From: an uncultured Arsenicibacter sp.
Lineage (GTDB): Bacteria > Bacteroidota > Bacteroidia > Cytophagales > Spirosomataceae
Direction of reading: 5' to 3'
DNA length: 43,554 bases
Assembly: GCF_945952095.1 (NCBI RefSeq)
Contig: NZ_CAMFHL010000036.1
Coordinates: 1-43,554, forward strand
How positions within the stretch are numbered: position 1 is the stretch's first letter; each line of letters opens with the position of its first letter. The notes below the pieces were generated by a model. That model ran no database searches and was not told where the DNA came from. It saw nothing but the letters and a program-made list of their open reading frames with translations. Made by a program: the position numbers and the translations under genes. Below, piece by piece: positions 7,958-17,254 of this stretch.

Positions 7958-10225
7958 ATGCAACGTCTCTATACTAACTACGTTTCTATCTACTTCGTTA
8001 CGCTGACTGCGTTTATCGGTCTGGTTCTGGGGTCTGCCGGCTGTTCGCAATACAGCGACCGCTCCATGAGCAAGGGTTATCACAACCTGACCGCCCATTA
8101 TAATGCGTACTTCATTGCCAAAGTAAAAATGGACGAAGTGGAAAAACTTCGTTTTGAAAACCGTAAGGAAAACTACAACCAGCTTCTCCCGATTCTGATA
8201 CCGGTCGATTCTCTGGAAGCGCAGCCGATGCAGGCCCAGCTTGATGACGTTATCAAAAAGGCCTCCATGGTTGCCGAACGTCACCAGAACAGTAAGTGGC
8301 TGGATAATGCCTATAACCTGATCGGTAAAGTACGTCTTTACCGCGAAGATTACCTGAACGCAGTTGAAGTCTTTAAATACGTTAATACGAAAGGCACTAA
8401 CGCGGACGATAAGCATGAGGCACTTATTCTGCTCATGCAGACCTATACCGAAACGGGCGATTTTCCGAATGCGCTGAATGTTGCCGAATTCCTGCGTACA
8501 CAACCGCTGAATGCGGCCAATACCAAAGCGTTCTACCTGACGAAAGCCAACCTGCACCAGCGCAAAGGCGAGTATGCCGTTGCCGCTGCGATTCTGGATG
8601 CTACCTTTCCTTCACTCAAAAAAGGCGAAGCTACCGCACGGCTCCATCTGGCTGCCGGGCAACTGTATGATCTGGCCAACCAGCCGGCCAAAGCAGCAGC
8701 CCATTATCAGGCGGTGCTTAAAAACCGGCCGCTGTATGATCAGGCCTTTTACGCGAACATGTATTTGCTGCAAAGTACAGACCCGCGGCAGGCAGCCAAA
8801 GCCAATAGTACGTTTGAGCGCATGCTCCGCGACCGCAAGAACGAAGACCTGAAGGACAAGATTTATTATACGATGGGCCTGCTCGAAGCCCGCAAGGGAC
8901 AATACGACCGCGCACTTGCCCTCTACCGGATTTCGATTCAGGAAACGACCACCAATACGGCACAGATTCCGTATACGTACCTGGAAATGGGTAAGCTGTA
9001 CTTTGAGAAAAAACAGCAGTTTGAGGCCGCACGGGCTTACTATGACAGCGCTCTGGCCCTGCTGCCACAGCAGTCACCGGATTTTGCGGCCGTTCAGGGC
9101 CGTAAAAAGACACTGGATGACTTTGTTAAGCACCTGACCATTGTCCGGACCGAAGACAGCCTCCAGCACCTGACAACACTCAGTCCTGACGCGCTTGAGA
9201 AAGTACTGAGCGCAGCCGTGGCCCGCAAAGCGAAGGAAGACGAGGCAAAGGCTGAACTGGCCCGTAAAGTGATTGAGAAAGCAACCGGCCAGCCAACCAA
9301 CGCCGGTATGAGCATGCCGGGGGCCACAAACTCGAATCTCGCGCCGGATCAGCGCTGGATCCTGTATAACCCGAACCGGATGGCGCAGGGAAAACAGGAG
9401 TTTATGCAGCGCTGGGGAAACCGGCCGCTCGAAGATAACTGGCGCCGTCAGACCAAAGATGCACCGAACGTTACAGCGGCAACGACCGTAGCAGCACCGG
9501 CAAACAGCACGGCATCTGCCCCTGCCACCGGTGACGCCAATGCGCCGGGCCTGCCGACCGAACTCGCCAGCAGCTTTAACAGCGGACAGCCGTCGCCGAA
9601 GGCGCGGCGGGATGCCATGTATGCGTCCATTCCGTTTTCGGCCGAAGCCCGGAACCAGTCTAATCAGCGGCTGGACGAATCGCTCTATCAGCTTGGCAAG
9701 ATTTACAAATTCCAGCTGAATCAGCCGAAAGATGCCGTCAAAACATTTGAGAGCCACGCCGGCCGTTTCCCGGGCAGCCAGCACCGCCCTGAAGTGTATT
9801 ACCTGCTCTATCTGACGAATGAGCAGCTGGGCATCCAGACCAACTGGCGCGATAAACTACTGCGCGAATTCCCGAATACGTCGTATGCCCGGCTCGCCAA
9901 CCGGACCAACCGCTCGGAGCAGCCTACGACAGGAACGGAAGCCGTGGCGGCAAAAACCTACACGGACATTTATAATTTATACCGGTCCGGCAACCATACA
10001 GAAGCCCTTGCGCGCTCCGAAAATGCATTGACCAGCTTTGCCGGTACACAGATTGAAGACAAGCTTGCCTTGCTGCGTACCATCCTGACCGGTCACGTTC
10101 ATGGCGCCGAAAAATACCGGCAAGCCATTACCGATTTCATCCGGGACTACCCGTCGAGCCCGCTGTTGCCATACGTAAAAGAGCTTCAGACCACAGCCGA
10201 CCAGGCAACGGCTAAACGTAAATAA
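7958..10225 (+). CDS. porW: Type IX secretion/gliding TPR lipoprotein PorW/SprE
   Basis: This outer-membrane-associated lipoprotein is needed for type IX secretion and gliding in Bacteroidota. From the ATG at 7958 it has 755 residues. The signal peptide ends in the lipobox SAGC with Cys29. The start is chosen because longer in-frame starts (7880, 7943) would put a charged stretch before the signal peptide. The sequence SMSKGYHNLTAHYNAYF shortly after the Cys is characteristic of the family. TPR-like helical repeats run from about residue 80 to 420, then a low-complexity Ala/Thr/Pro linker (about 500-540), then further repeats to the C-terminus. PorW is thought to link the PorKN ring to the translocon; the other ring genes lie at 17-23.5 kb. 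The symbol sprE is the gliding-literature name. Confidence 0.85.
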   Translation: MQRLYTNYVSIYFVTLTAFIGLVLGSAGCSQYSDRSMSKGYHNLTAHYNAYFIAKVKMDEVEKLRFENRKENYNQLLPILIPVDSLEAQPMQAQLDDVIKKASMVAERHQNSKWLDNAYNLIGKVRLYREDYLNAVEVFKYVNTKGTNADDKHEALILLMQTYTETGDFPNALNVAEFLRTQPLNAANTKAFYLTKANLHQRKGEYAVAAAILDATFPSLKKGEATARLHLAAGQLYDLANQPAKAAAHYQAVLKNRPLYDQAFYANMYLLQSTDPRQAAKANSTFERMLRDRKNEDLKDKIYYTMGLLEARKGQYDRALALYRISIQETTTNTAQIPYTYLEMGKLYFEKKQQFEAARAYYDSALALLPQQSPDFAAVQGRKKTLDDFVKHLTIVRTEDSLQHLTTLSPDALEKVLSAAVARKAKEDEAKAELARKVIEKATGQPTNAGMSMPGATNSNLAPDQRWILYNPNRMAQGKQEFMQRWGNRPLEDNWRRQTKDAPNVTAATTVAAPANSTASAPATGDANAPGLPTELASSFNSGQPSPKARRDAMYASIPFSAEARNQSNQRLDESLYQLGKIYKFQLNQPKDAVKTFESHAGRFPGSQHRPEVYYLLYLTNEQLGIQTNWRDKLLREFPNTSYARLANRTNRSEQPTTGTEAVAAKTYTDIYNLYRSGNHTEALARSENALTSFAGTQIEDKLALLRTILTGHVHGAEKYRQAITDFIRDYPSSPLLPYVKELQTTADQATAKRK

Positions 10226-10233
10226 GTATCCGC

Positions 10234-10283
10234 TCAGAAATGTGGCAGCTTATTGTTTTTTTGGCTTTCTTGCCACTTTCTGA
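10234..10283 (+). other. Intergenic hairpin between porW and the PBP1A gene
   Basis: The left arm (10234-10247) pairs with the right arm (10271-10283) as a 13-bp stem with one bulged base. The 23-nt loop is T-rich. No T-tract follows the stem, unlike the terminators elsewhere in the window. Confidence 0.6.
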
Positions 10284-10310
10284 TGTCGAAGTTTAATGTA
10301 ACAGTCATCA

Positions 10311-12656
10311 ATGATTGAACTCGCTCCCGGTCCCTACCGTAAGTTGATCCGACGCTTATGGCGAGGCACCCTCATAGGCCTCGGCATGCTGATTTTGTAT
10401 ATTCTGGCAGTCAGTTTTAACTTTCTGTGGTTGTTCGGCGGAATGCCGAATCTGAAAACGCTGGAAAACCCGCAAAGTGAAATTGCCTCGGCCCTCTATT
10501 CAGAAGACGGTGTCTTACTGGGTAAATACTATACCGAAAACCGTACATTGGTCGAAATCACTCAGGTTTCGCCCAATGTGATTATGGCATTGCTGTCTAC
10601 GGAAGACGCCCGCTTTACCAAGCATTCCGGCATTGACCCGCGATCTATTTTCCGGGCTGCGCTGGGTTTTATCCCGTTTTCCGGCAGTAAAGGCGGCGGC
10701 AGTACGCTGACCCAGCAAACGGCCAAAAACCTGTTTGAAACCCGCGGGGAAAAATACCGTGGGTTGCTCGGCCATATTCCGCTGGTCCGGACGGTTATTG
10801 AAAAGACCAAAGAGTGGATTCTGTCCGTACAGCTCGAACGCAACTATACCAAGCAGGAAATCATGATGATGTACCTGAACACGGTTTCGTTCGGTAACAA
10901 TACCTATGGTATCAAGACTGCCGCTAAAACCTACTTCAACAAGGAGCCCTGGAACCTGAACGTACAGGAAGCGGCGCTGCTGGTCGGTATGCTGCAGAAT
11001 CCTTCGCTCTGGAATCCGCGGACCCACGAAGAACGCGCCCTGCAACGGCGTAATGTCGTGTTGTCGCAGATGAAGAAATACGGGTTTCTGAACGACGAAC
11101 AGTTTGTCAGTTACCGGGAGAAGCCGATTCAGCTGGACTTCAATATTGAAAACCAGAATACCGGTATGGCTCCCTATTTCCGGTCCGTGCTGAAACAGGA
11201 GTTACAGAAATGGATCGATGATTATAATGAAGCCAACGACACAGAGCTTGATCTGTATACGAGCGGCCTCCAGATCATCACCACGATTGATTCGCGCATG
11301 CAGACCTATGCCGAAGCGGCTGTCATGGAAAATATGCGTGACCAGCAAACCAAGTTTTACGAACACTGGCGCGGACGGAACCCGTGGGTTGAGAGAGATG
11401 CGAAGACCGGAAAATTCCGGGAGATTCCGGGCTTTATCGAATCCGTAGCCAAACGGACGGGGCGCTACCGGCAGCTTAAAGAACAGTATCCCGACGATGA
11501 AGATGCGATCTGGAAAGAAATGCGGCAACCGGTCAAAATGAAGGTCTTTACCTATGCCGGCAAACGCCACGAGAAGGACACGACCCTCAGCTCCCTTGAC
11601 TCGATCCGGTATTACAAACGCATGCTGAATACGGGTTTCATGGCTATGGACCCGCGCGATGGCCACGTTAAGGCATGGGTTGGTGGGATCAACTTTAAGT
11701 ACATGAAATTCGACCACGTCCGGCAGGGACGGCGACAGCCGGGTTCGACATTTAAACCGTTCGTTTATCTGGCGGCTCTCGATAATAACTATATGACGCC
11801 CTGCGACCACCTGGTTGATCAGCCGACGACCTTCGCTCCTTACGAACTAGGCAACGGGCCTAAGTCGTGGACACCTAAAAACTCAAACGGCAAATACAGC
11901 TATCGCTCGCTGTCGCTGCGTGAGGCCATCGGTCAGTCGATTAATACTGTCAGCGCACAGTTGATTAAGAAAGCGACCCCGGAAACCGTCGTAAACTACG
12001 CGAAACGGCTGGGTGTTTCCAGTGACCTGCTGGCGAATCCAACCCTTTGTCTGGGCACCAGCGATGTGTCGGTATACGAGATGGTAGCCTCTTACTGTAC
12101 GTTTGCCAATGGCGGGTATCGTGTAAAGCCAATGCTTATCTGGAAAATTCTGGATAAGGACGGCAATGAACTGGCCAAGTTCAATCCGGAAGCCAAACAG
12201 GAAATCAGCGCCGACCGCGCTTATGACATGTTGTATCTGATGCGCGGCGCCGTTGAAGAAGCGGGCGGTACGGCAGCACGGCTACGGAGTCAGTATAAGC
12301 TGAGTGAAGGCGGTAACGAGATTGCCGCTAAAACCGGTACGACCTCTAATTATTCCGATGCCTGGTTTATGGGCATGACCCAGCACCTGGTAGCCGGTCT
12401 GTGGGTAGGCGGCGATGACCGGAGTATCCACTTCCGGAACATTGAGCTCGGTCAGGGCGGTCGTCAGGCTATGCCGGCATGGGGTTTATTCATGCAGCGG
12501 GTATACAAGGACCCGACGCTGCGGAAGTATAAGCCGGAACCCTTCCGGAAGCCCGACAAGTACAAAATCGACTGTGGAGGCTACTACATTGACTCAACAC
12601 AGCGGTACGTGCCACCGAAAGTACTTAATTCCGAAGACGAAGATATCTTACAGTAA
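10311..12656 (+). CDS. Class A penicillin-binding protein 1A
   Basis: This bifunctional peptidoglycan synthase has 781 residues. A single N-terminal membrane anchor (about residues 19-42) is followed by a family 51 glycosyltransferase domain with the catalytic Glu98 in STEDARFTKHSG and the GGSTLTQQ motif (about 129-136). The transpeptidase domain has the active serine motif S479-TFK, a later SxN-type loop (SINTVSAQ), and the KTGT box at residues 674-677. All catalytic motifs are intact. The protein builds and crosslinks glycan strands in the periplasm. It follows porW after 85 bp holding a hairpin. In other Bacteroidota such genes are annotated mrcA/ponA or pbp1a; the exact symbol is not certain. 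Confidence 0.95.
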   Translation: MIELAPGPYRKLIRRLWRGTLIGLGMLILYILAVSFNFLWLFGGMPNLKTLENPQSEIASALYSEDGVLLGKYYTENRTLVEITQVSPNVIMALLSTEDARFTKHSGIDPRSIFRAALGFIPFSGSKGGGSTLTQQTAKNLFETRGEKYRGLLGHIPLVRTVIEKTKEWILSVQLERNYTKQEIMMMYLNTVSFGNNTYGIKTAAKTYFNKEPWNLNVQEAALLVGMLQNPSLWNPRTHEERALQRRNVVLSQMKKYGFLNDEQFVSYREKPIQLDFNIENQNTGMAPYFRSVLKQELQKWIDDYNEANDTELDLYTSGLQIITTIDSRMQTYAEAAVMENMRDQQTKFYEHWRGRNPWVERDAKTGKFREIPGFIESVAKRTGRYRQLKEQYPDDEDAIWKEMRQPVKMKVFTYAGKRHEKDTTLSSLDSIRYYKRMLNTGFMAMDPRDGHVKAWVGGINFKYMKFDHVRQGRRQPGSTFKPFVYLAALDNNYMTPCDHLVDQPTTFAPYELGNGPKSWTPKNSNGKYSYRSLSLREAIGQSINTVSAQLIKKATPETVVNYAKRLGVSSDLLANPTLCLGTSDVSVYEMVASYCTFANGGYRVKPMLIWKILDKDGNELAKFNPEAKQEISADRAYDMLYLMRGAVEEAGGTAARLRSQYKLSEGGNEIAAKTGTTSNYSDAWFMGMTQHLVAGLWVGGDDRSIHFRNIELGQGGRQAMPAWGLFMQRVYKDPTLRKYKPEPFRKPDKYKIDCGGYYIDSTQRYVPPKVLNSEDEDILQ

Positions 12657-12702
12657 CTTTTTCCGTCCATTTCTGGTTTTTCAGGAAGGAGAAGACTCGC
12701 TT

Positions 12703-12760
12703 ACAACCCCGGCAGATCGCCTGTTTATAATGCATAAACAACGATCCCTGCCGGGGTTGT
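12703..12760. repeat. Long composite hairpin downstream of the PBP1A gene
   Basis: A 58-nt near-palindrome. The outer arms ACAACCCCGGCAG (12703-12715) and its complement (12748-12760) are perfect. Inside lie ATCG/CGAT and TGTTTAT/ATAAACA, giving three stacked stems with small bulges. No T-tract is present on either side. It could be a repeat element or an RNA 3'-end structure. Confidence 0.7.
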
Positions 12761-12768
12761 AAATGAAT

Positions 12769-12870
12769 GAATAATGGACAATGAATAATGCGGCGTCAGC
12801 TACAGCCAGTACCTGGTCTCTTCAATTATCCGGTATCCGTTTTTCATTGTCCATTTTACATTATCCATTA
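12769..12870. repeat. Inverted repeat of the AATGGACAATG family upstream of uvrC
   Basis: AATGGACAATGAA at 12773-12785 is mirrored by its complement at 12843-12855, around a 57-nt unique spacer. The right arm holds CATTGTCCATTTTACA (12845-12860), whose complement occurs exactly at 31524-31539. The element ends about 7 bp before the uvrC start, so it lies in the uvrC leader. Confidence 0.75.
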
Positions 12871-12877
12871 AACGCAT

Positions 12878-14692
12878 ATGCCTATGCCGCCCTTTGATTA
12901 TAAAGCCGAACTAGCCAGAATCCCGCATGAACCGGGTGTTTACCGCTATTTTGATCTGACCGGCGAAGTAATCTACGTCGGGAAAGCAAAAGATTTGAAG
13001 AACCGTGTCAGCAGCTACTTCGTTAAATCGAACCAGCATGACCGGAAAACAACGCGGCTGGTCAGTCAGATCCGGAAGATTGAGTTCACGATCGTTCATA
13101 CCGAGTTTGATGCGTTACTGCTGGAAAATCAGCTCATCAAGCGTTATCAGCCGAAATACAATATCCTGCTGCGCGATGACAAAACGTATCCGTTTATCTG
13201 CGTGACAAACGAACCGTTTCCGCGTGTGCAGACGACCCGCCGTATTGACCGGAAACTGGGCACGTTCTATGGCCCTTTCGCCAATCTGAAGCCGATGTAT
13301 ACAGTACTGGAGATGTTCAGCCAGCTGTTTACGATACGTACCTGTAATTACCACCTGTCGAAAGAAAACATTGAAGAAAACAAGTTCAAGGTCTGTCTTG
13401 AATACCACATCGGTAACTGCAAAGGCCCCTGCGAAGGCAGACAGTCGCGGGAGGAGTATGATAAGGACATCGAACAGATACATCATATTCTGAAAGGCAA
13501 CCTGAAACCTGCCCAGGACTATTTCAAGTCGAAAATGCTGGAAGCGGCGCAGGATCTTGCCTTTGAGCAGGCGCAGCAATACAAGGACCGGCTTGATATC
13601 CTGCAGCGTTTTCAGAGTAAATCAACGGTTGTGAATCCGAAGATCGAAAACGCTGATGTGTTTACGATTGCGTCGGATGAGTCGTGCGCCTACATCAACT
13701 TCATGAAAGTAGCTAACGGCACCATCATCCAGACCCACACCGTTGAGGTAAAGAAAAAACTGGACGAAAGTGACGCCGACCTGCTGACGATGATTATAAT
13801 CGAATTCAGGAATCAATACGGAGCTGAGGCCAAAGAGATCATTACCAATATTCCGCTGGAGGCTGACCTGAAGGCCGAAATTACGGTGCCGCAGATCGGT
13901 GACAAAAAGAAACTGCTCGACATGTCGCTCAAAAATGTGCTGTATTTCCGGCGCGAGCGACAGGAAAAAGCCAACGCTGAAGCATCGGCGAACGCCAGCA
14001 AGAAAGACCGCGTCCTGATCCGGTTGAAGCAGGATCTTCAGTTGAAAACCCTCCCCCACCGGATTGAATGCTTTGATAACTCGAATATTCAGGGCACGAA
14101 CCCCGTTTCGGCGATGGTATGTTTTATCGACGGTAAACCGGCAAACCGCGAATACCGCCATTTTTCCATCAAGACCGTGGTTGGCCCGAACGACTTTGCC
14201 AGCATGCATGAGGTCGTTACCCGCCGCTATACCCGCGTGCTCGACGAACAGACCGGCCTTCCGGATCTGATCGTGATTGACGGTGGCAAAGGCCAGCTCA
14301 GCGCCGCCTGCGAAGCCCTGAAAGGCCTGGACCTTTATGGCAAGGTCCCGATCATCGGCATTGCCAAGCGGCTTGAAGAAATTTACTTTCCCGAAGACAG
14401 CCTGCCGCTCTATATTGATAAAAAGTCTGAGTCGCTGAAGCTCATCCAGCGTATCCGTGATGAAGCCCACCGCTTCGCCATTACGTATCACCGCGACAAA
14501 CGGAGCCGCAACAGCCTGATCAGCGAACTGGAAAATATTGAAGGAGTTGGTAAAAAGACCGCCGCCAAACTGCTCAAATTCTTCAAGGGAGTCACGAAAA
14601 TACGGGAAGCATCCGTTGAGGAAGTTGCTGAAGTAGTTGGCGTTGACCGGGCAACTAAGATTAAAGCATACTTTGCTAATATGGAACAATAA
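12878..14692 (+). CDS. uvrC: UvrABC excinuclease subunit C
   Basis: This is the nuclease of nucleotide excision repair, which cuts both sides of a lesion after UvrA and UvrB have marked it. It has 604 residues, a normal length. The N-terminal GIY-YIG nuclease domain opens with PGVYRYFDLTGEVIYVGKAK (about 14-40) for the 3' cut. A UVR motif lies near residues 200-240 (FEQAQQYKDRLDIL). The RNase H-like domain for the 5' cut includes ECFDNSNIQGTNPVSAMVCF and VIDGGKGQL. A helix-hairpin-helix ends the protein (LENIEGVGKKTAAKLLKFF). The ATG at 12878 is used; an in-frame ATG at 12884 is equally possible. The leader contains an intergenic repeat. Confidence 0.97.
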   Translation: MPMPPFDYKAELARIPHEPGVYRYFDLTGEVIYVGKAKDLKNRVSSYFVKSNQHDRKTTRLVSQIRKIEFTIVHTEFDALLLENQLIKRYQPKYNILLRDDKTYPFICVTNEPFPRVQTTRRIDRKLGTFYGPFANLKPMYTVLEMFSQLFTIRTCNYHLSKENIEENKFKVCLEYHIGNCKGPCEGRQSREEYDKDIEQIHHILKGNLKPAQDYFKSKMLEAAQDLAFEQAQQYKDRLDILQRFQSKSTVVNPKIENADVFTIASDESCAYINFMKVANGTIIQTHTVEVKKKLDESDADLLTMIIIEFRNQYGAEAKEIITNIPLEADLKAEITVPQIGDKKKLLDMSLKNVLYFRRERQEKANAEASANASKKDRVLIRLKQDLQLKTLPHRIECFDNSNIQGTNPVSAMVCFIDGKPANREYRHFSIKTVVGPNDFASMHEVVTRRYTRVLDEQTGLPDLIVIDGGKGQLSAACEALKGLDLYGKVPIIGIAKRLEEIYFPEDSLPLYIDKKSESLKLIQRIRDEAHRFAITYHRDKRSRNSLISELENIEGVGKKTAAKLLKFFKGVTKIREASVEEVAEVVGVDRATKIKAYFANMEQ

Positions 14693-14767
14693 GCGATAGC
14701 GGTAAAACCAGCCGGTAGCGGACTTTTACAGGGGAATGTATCATCTGTCAGATAACACCCCTTGTTC

Positions 14768-15937
14768 ATGAAACGATTTGCTGCGCTTACTGCGCTACTG
14801 ATTGCCCCGCTTTTGGCGTTTACACAACCAAAGATTGACGTTAAAAAGCAATTTGACATTGCTCAGGAGCATTACACCCGTATGCTGCAAACCCATACGG
14901 ACCTTACCCGTTTTCCACAATCGACCAATCCGGACGGCTCACCGCGTGATATGAAATCAGACTGGTGGTGCAGTGGTTTTTTCGGCGGCTCGCTCTGGTA
15001 TCTTTACGAATACACAAACGACCCGAAATGGAAAGAGGCGGCCCATACCTGGACAATGGCCGTTGAAAAAGAAAAGTTTAATACCCGGACCCATGACCTA
15101 GGTTTTATGCTCTACTGTCCGTTCGGAAATGGCTACCGGCTTACTAAGAACCCGCAGTATAAGGAAATCATGCTGACGGGTGCCAAATCGCTGGCAACGC
15201 GGTTTAATCCGCAGGTCGGAGTGATTAAATCATGGGAAAAGCTGGGTAAATATACCTATCCGGTGATTGTCGATAACATGATGAACCTGGAGTTCCTGTT
15301 TTGGGCGGCCCGCGAATCCGGCGACAAGACCTTCTATAACCTGAGTGTTACGCATGCCGATAATACGCTCAAAAACCATTTCCGCCCCGATAACAGCAGC
15401 TACCATGTCGTTTGTTATGGTCCAAACGGCGAGGTTGAAGCCAAGGTGACTCATCAGGGCTACTCTAATGAATCGGCATGGTCACGCGGTCAGGCATGGG
15501 CCTTGTATGGCTATACCGATATGTACCGCGAAACGAAGGATAAAAAATACCTCGCACAGGCGGAAAAAATCGCGGATTATATCCTGAATCACCCTAACCT
15601 TCCGGCCGATAAAATTCCGTACTGGGATTTCAATGCCCCGAACATTCCGAATGAAGAGCGGGACGCCTCGGCCGGAGCCATTACGGCGTCAGCGTTGCTG
15701 GAACTCAGCACCTACACCGGTAAAAAAGGGAAAGTATACTTTTCTGCTGCTGAGAAAATGCTGCAAAGCCTGTCCGGAGATGCTTATCTGGCGAAGCCCG
15801 GCGAAAACAACAACTTTATCCTGAAGCACAGCGTAGGCGCGAAACCGCTTAAGTCAGAAATTAATACTCCGCTGGTGTACGCCGATTATTACTACCTCGA
15901 AGGTCTGCTCCGTTACCAGAAACTAGCTAAACGCTGA
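14768..15937 (+). CDS. Glycoside hydrolase family 88 (unsaturated glycuronyl hydrolase)
   Basis: This predicted secreted enzyme removes unsaturated uronic acid residues left by polysaccharide lyases. It has 389 residues from the ATG at 14768; a TTG 6 bp upstream is in frame but less likely. The signal peptide MKRFAALTALLIAPLLAFTQ is clear. The alpha/alpha-barrel sequence includes SDWWCSGFFGGSLWYLYEY near the N-terminus. Two aspartates at the usual catalytic places are THDLGF (Asp110) and VIVDNMMNLE (Asp169). ESAWSRGQAWALYGY is another family signature. Whether it prefers glucuronyl or rhamnogalacturonyl ends cannot be told. It is 8 bp upstream of a lipoprotein gene and probably shares its operon. 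Confidence 0.9.
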   Translation: MKRFAALTALLIAPLLAFTQPKIDVKKQFDIAQEHYTRMLQTHTDLTRFPQSTNPDGSPRDMKSDWWCSGFFGGSLWYLYEYTNDPKWKEAAHTWTMAVEKEKFNTRTHDLGFMLYCPFGNGYRLTKNPQYKEIMLTGAKSLATRFNPQVGVIKSWEKLGKYTYPVIVDNMMNLEFLFWAARESGDKTFYNLSVTHADNTLKNHFRPDNSSYHVVCYGPNGEVEAKVTHQGYSNESAWSRGQAWALYGYTDMYRETKDKKYLAQAEKIADYILNHPNLPADKIPYWDFNAPNIPNEERDASAGAITASALLELSTYTGKKGKVYFSAAEKMLQSLSGDAYLAKPGENNNFILKHSVGAKPLKSEINTPLVYADYYYLEGLLRYQKLAKR

Positions 15938-15945
15938 TCAGCTTG

Positions 15946-17181
15946 ATGAAAACGTTCCCCCAATTAACCCTCTGCACGCTTACCGGCCTGCTGCTTATTG
16001 CTTGTGGCGGAACAAAAACCGACCAGAAAACAACGCAGACTATGCAAGTACCTCAAGGCACGTTCGGCCATGATATCGCGTTCCTGAAGCAACATAAGGA
16101 TGTATTAGTGCTGACATCTCCCGATAATGATTCCGCACAGGTCGCTGTGATCGGCGATTATCAGGGACGCGTAATGACCAGTACGGCCAGCGGATCCGGC
16201 GGCAACAGCTTTGGCTGGATCAACTACAAACTTATTGCGTCCGGCGAACACCAGCCCCATATGAATGCCTTCGGCGGCGAAGACCGCATCTGGCTCTCGC
16301 CGGAAGGTGGTCAGTTTTCGGTGTATTTCAAGCCGGCTGCCCCGTTTACGTTTGATGAATGGCAGACGCCCGCTATCATTGATACAACTGCCTATACACT
16401 CGAGCGGTCAACCGGCTCAGAAGCGGTTTTCAGTAAAGCAGCTTCGCTGACAAATCATGCAGGTGTGTCGTTTGCTATCCGTATTGAGCGGAAGGTTTCC
16501 GTTTTTTCGAAAACAGCTCTTGCCGGGTTGTTTCCGGATACCGACCTGACCGGCGTTAAGGTTGTTGGTTATGAAACCGCCAATACGCTCGAAAACACCG
16601 GCTCTGACTGGCAACGCGACAAAGGTGTGCTGGGCATCTGGATTCTGGGTATGTTTACGCCGTCTCCGCAAACTACGATCATTGCTCCTTTTACCAGAAC
16701 CTACTCCGCAAACCTTCTGCTGACTGATACCTATTTCGGTAAGGTCCCGGCTGACCGGCTGAAGGTGCTTGAACAGGCGGTACTTATGCGGGCAGACGGC
16801 AAACACCGGAGCAAAATCGGACTGGCAGGGTTGTCGGCACGGCCGTTCGCGGGTAGCTATGATGCCGGAAAAGGCGTCTTAACCATCGTTCAGTACGACC
16901 TGTCTCCGACCGGTGATTATCTAAAATCAACATGGGAGCACCATAAAGACCCGTATGGCGGCGATGCGCTGAACGCCTACAATGACGGCCCGCTTGCCGA
17001 TGGCAGTCAACTGGGGCCGTTTTATGAACTGGAATCCAATTCGCCGGTTAAAGCGCTGAAAAAAGGCGAGAAGCTAACCCACCATCACCGGACGTTTCAT
17101 TTTGAAGGTTCGGCTGAAAAACTGGCCCCGATTGCGAAGACTGTTTTAGGAATCGATCTTTTGAAGGACTTAAACTGGTGA
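15946..17181 (+). CDS. Lipoprotein of unknown function, DUF6786-like
   Basis: This is a 411-residue predicted lipoprotein. The signal peptide ends in the lipobox LLIAC with Cys20. The ATG at 15946 is used; a TTG 3 bp earlier is in frame. The remaining sequence looks beta-rich, with stretches such as GDYQGRVMTSTASG, NAFGGEDRIWLSPEGGQFS and GVLGIWILGMF. It resembles proteins I recall being annotated as DUF6786 in Bacteroidota, some of which look like galactose-mutarotase-type beta-sandwich proteins; this is recollection. It follows the GH88 gene by 8 bp, so a role in pectin- or glycosaminoglycan-derived sugar use is likely from context alone. A strong terminator follows. Confidence 0.7.
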   Translation: MKTFPQLTLCTLTGLLLIACGGTKTDQKTTQTMQVPQGTFGHDIAFLKQHKDVLVLTSPDNDSAQVAVIGDYQGRVMTSTASGSGGNSFGWINYKLIASGEHQPHMNAFGGEDRIWLSPEGGQFSVYFKPAAPFTFDEWQTPAIIDTTAYTLERSTGSEAVFSKAASLTNHAGVSFAIRIERKVSVFSKTALAGLFPDTDLTGVKVVGYETANTLENTGSDWQRDKGVLGIWILGMFTPSPQTTIIAPFTRTYSANLLLTDTYFGKVPADRLKVLEQAVLMRADGKHRSKIGLAGLSARPFAGSYDAGKGVLTIVQYDLSPTGDYLKSTWEHHKDPYGGDALNAYNDGPLADGSQLGPFYELESNSPVKALKKGEKLTHHHRTFHFEGSAEKLAPIAKTVLGIDLLKDLNW

Positions 17182-17197
17182 GTGTTCCCCACAATGC

Positions 17198-17237
17198 AAA
17201 AGCCGGAAGCAGCTGATCGCTGGCTTCCGGCTTTTTT
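17198..17237. terminator. Bidirectional terminator between convergent genes
   Basis: Arms of 13 bp (17198-17210 and 17223-17235, AAAAGCCGGAAGC and its complement) enclose a 12-nt loop. A T6 run (17232-17237) follows on the plus strand and T4 on the minus strand. It ends the GH88/lipoprotein operon and the gldN end of the gliding cluster. Confidence 0.9.
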
Positions 17238-17254
17238 ATGAGCAGGAACAGGGA

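Noticed and set aside
9074..9784. Minus-strand frame of 236 codons
   Set aside because: It overlaps porW in antisense; composition is that of a shadow frame.
13622..14689. Long antisense open frame (355 codons) on the minus strand
   Set aside because: It lies wholly inside uvrC, whose protein sequence is clearly conserved; the opposite frame is a shadow.
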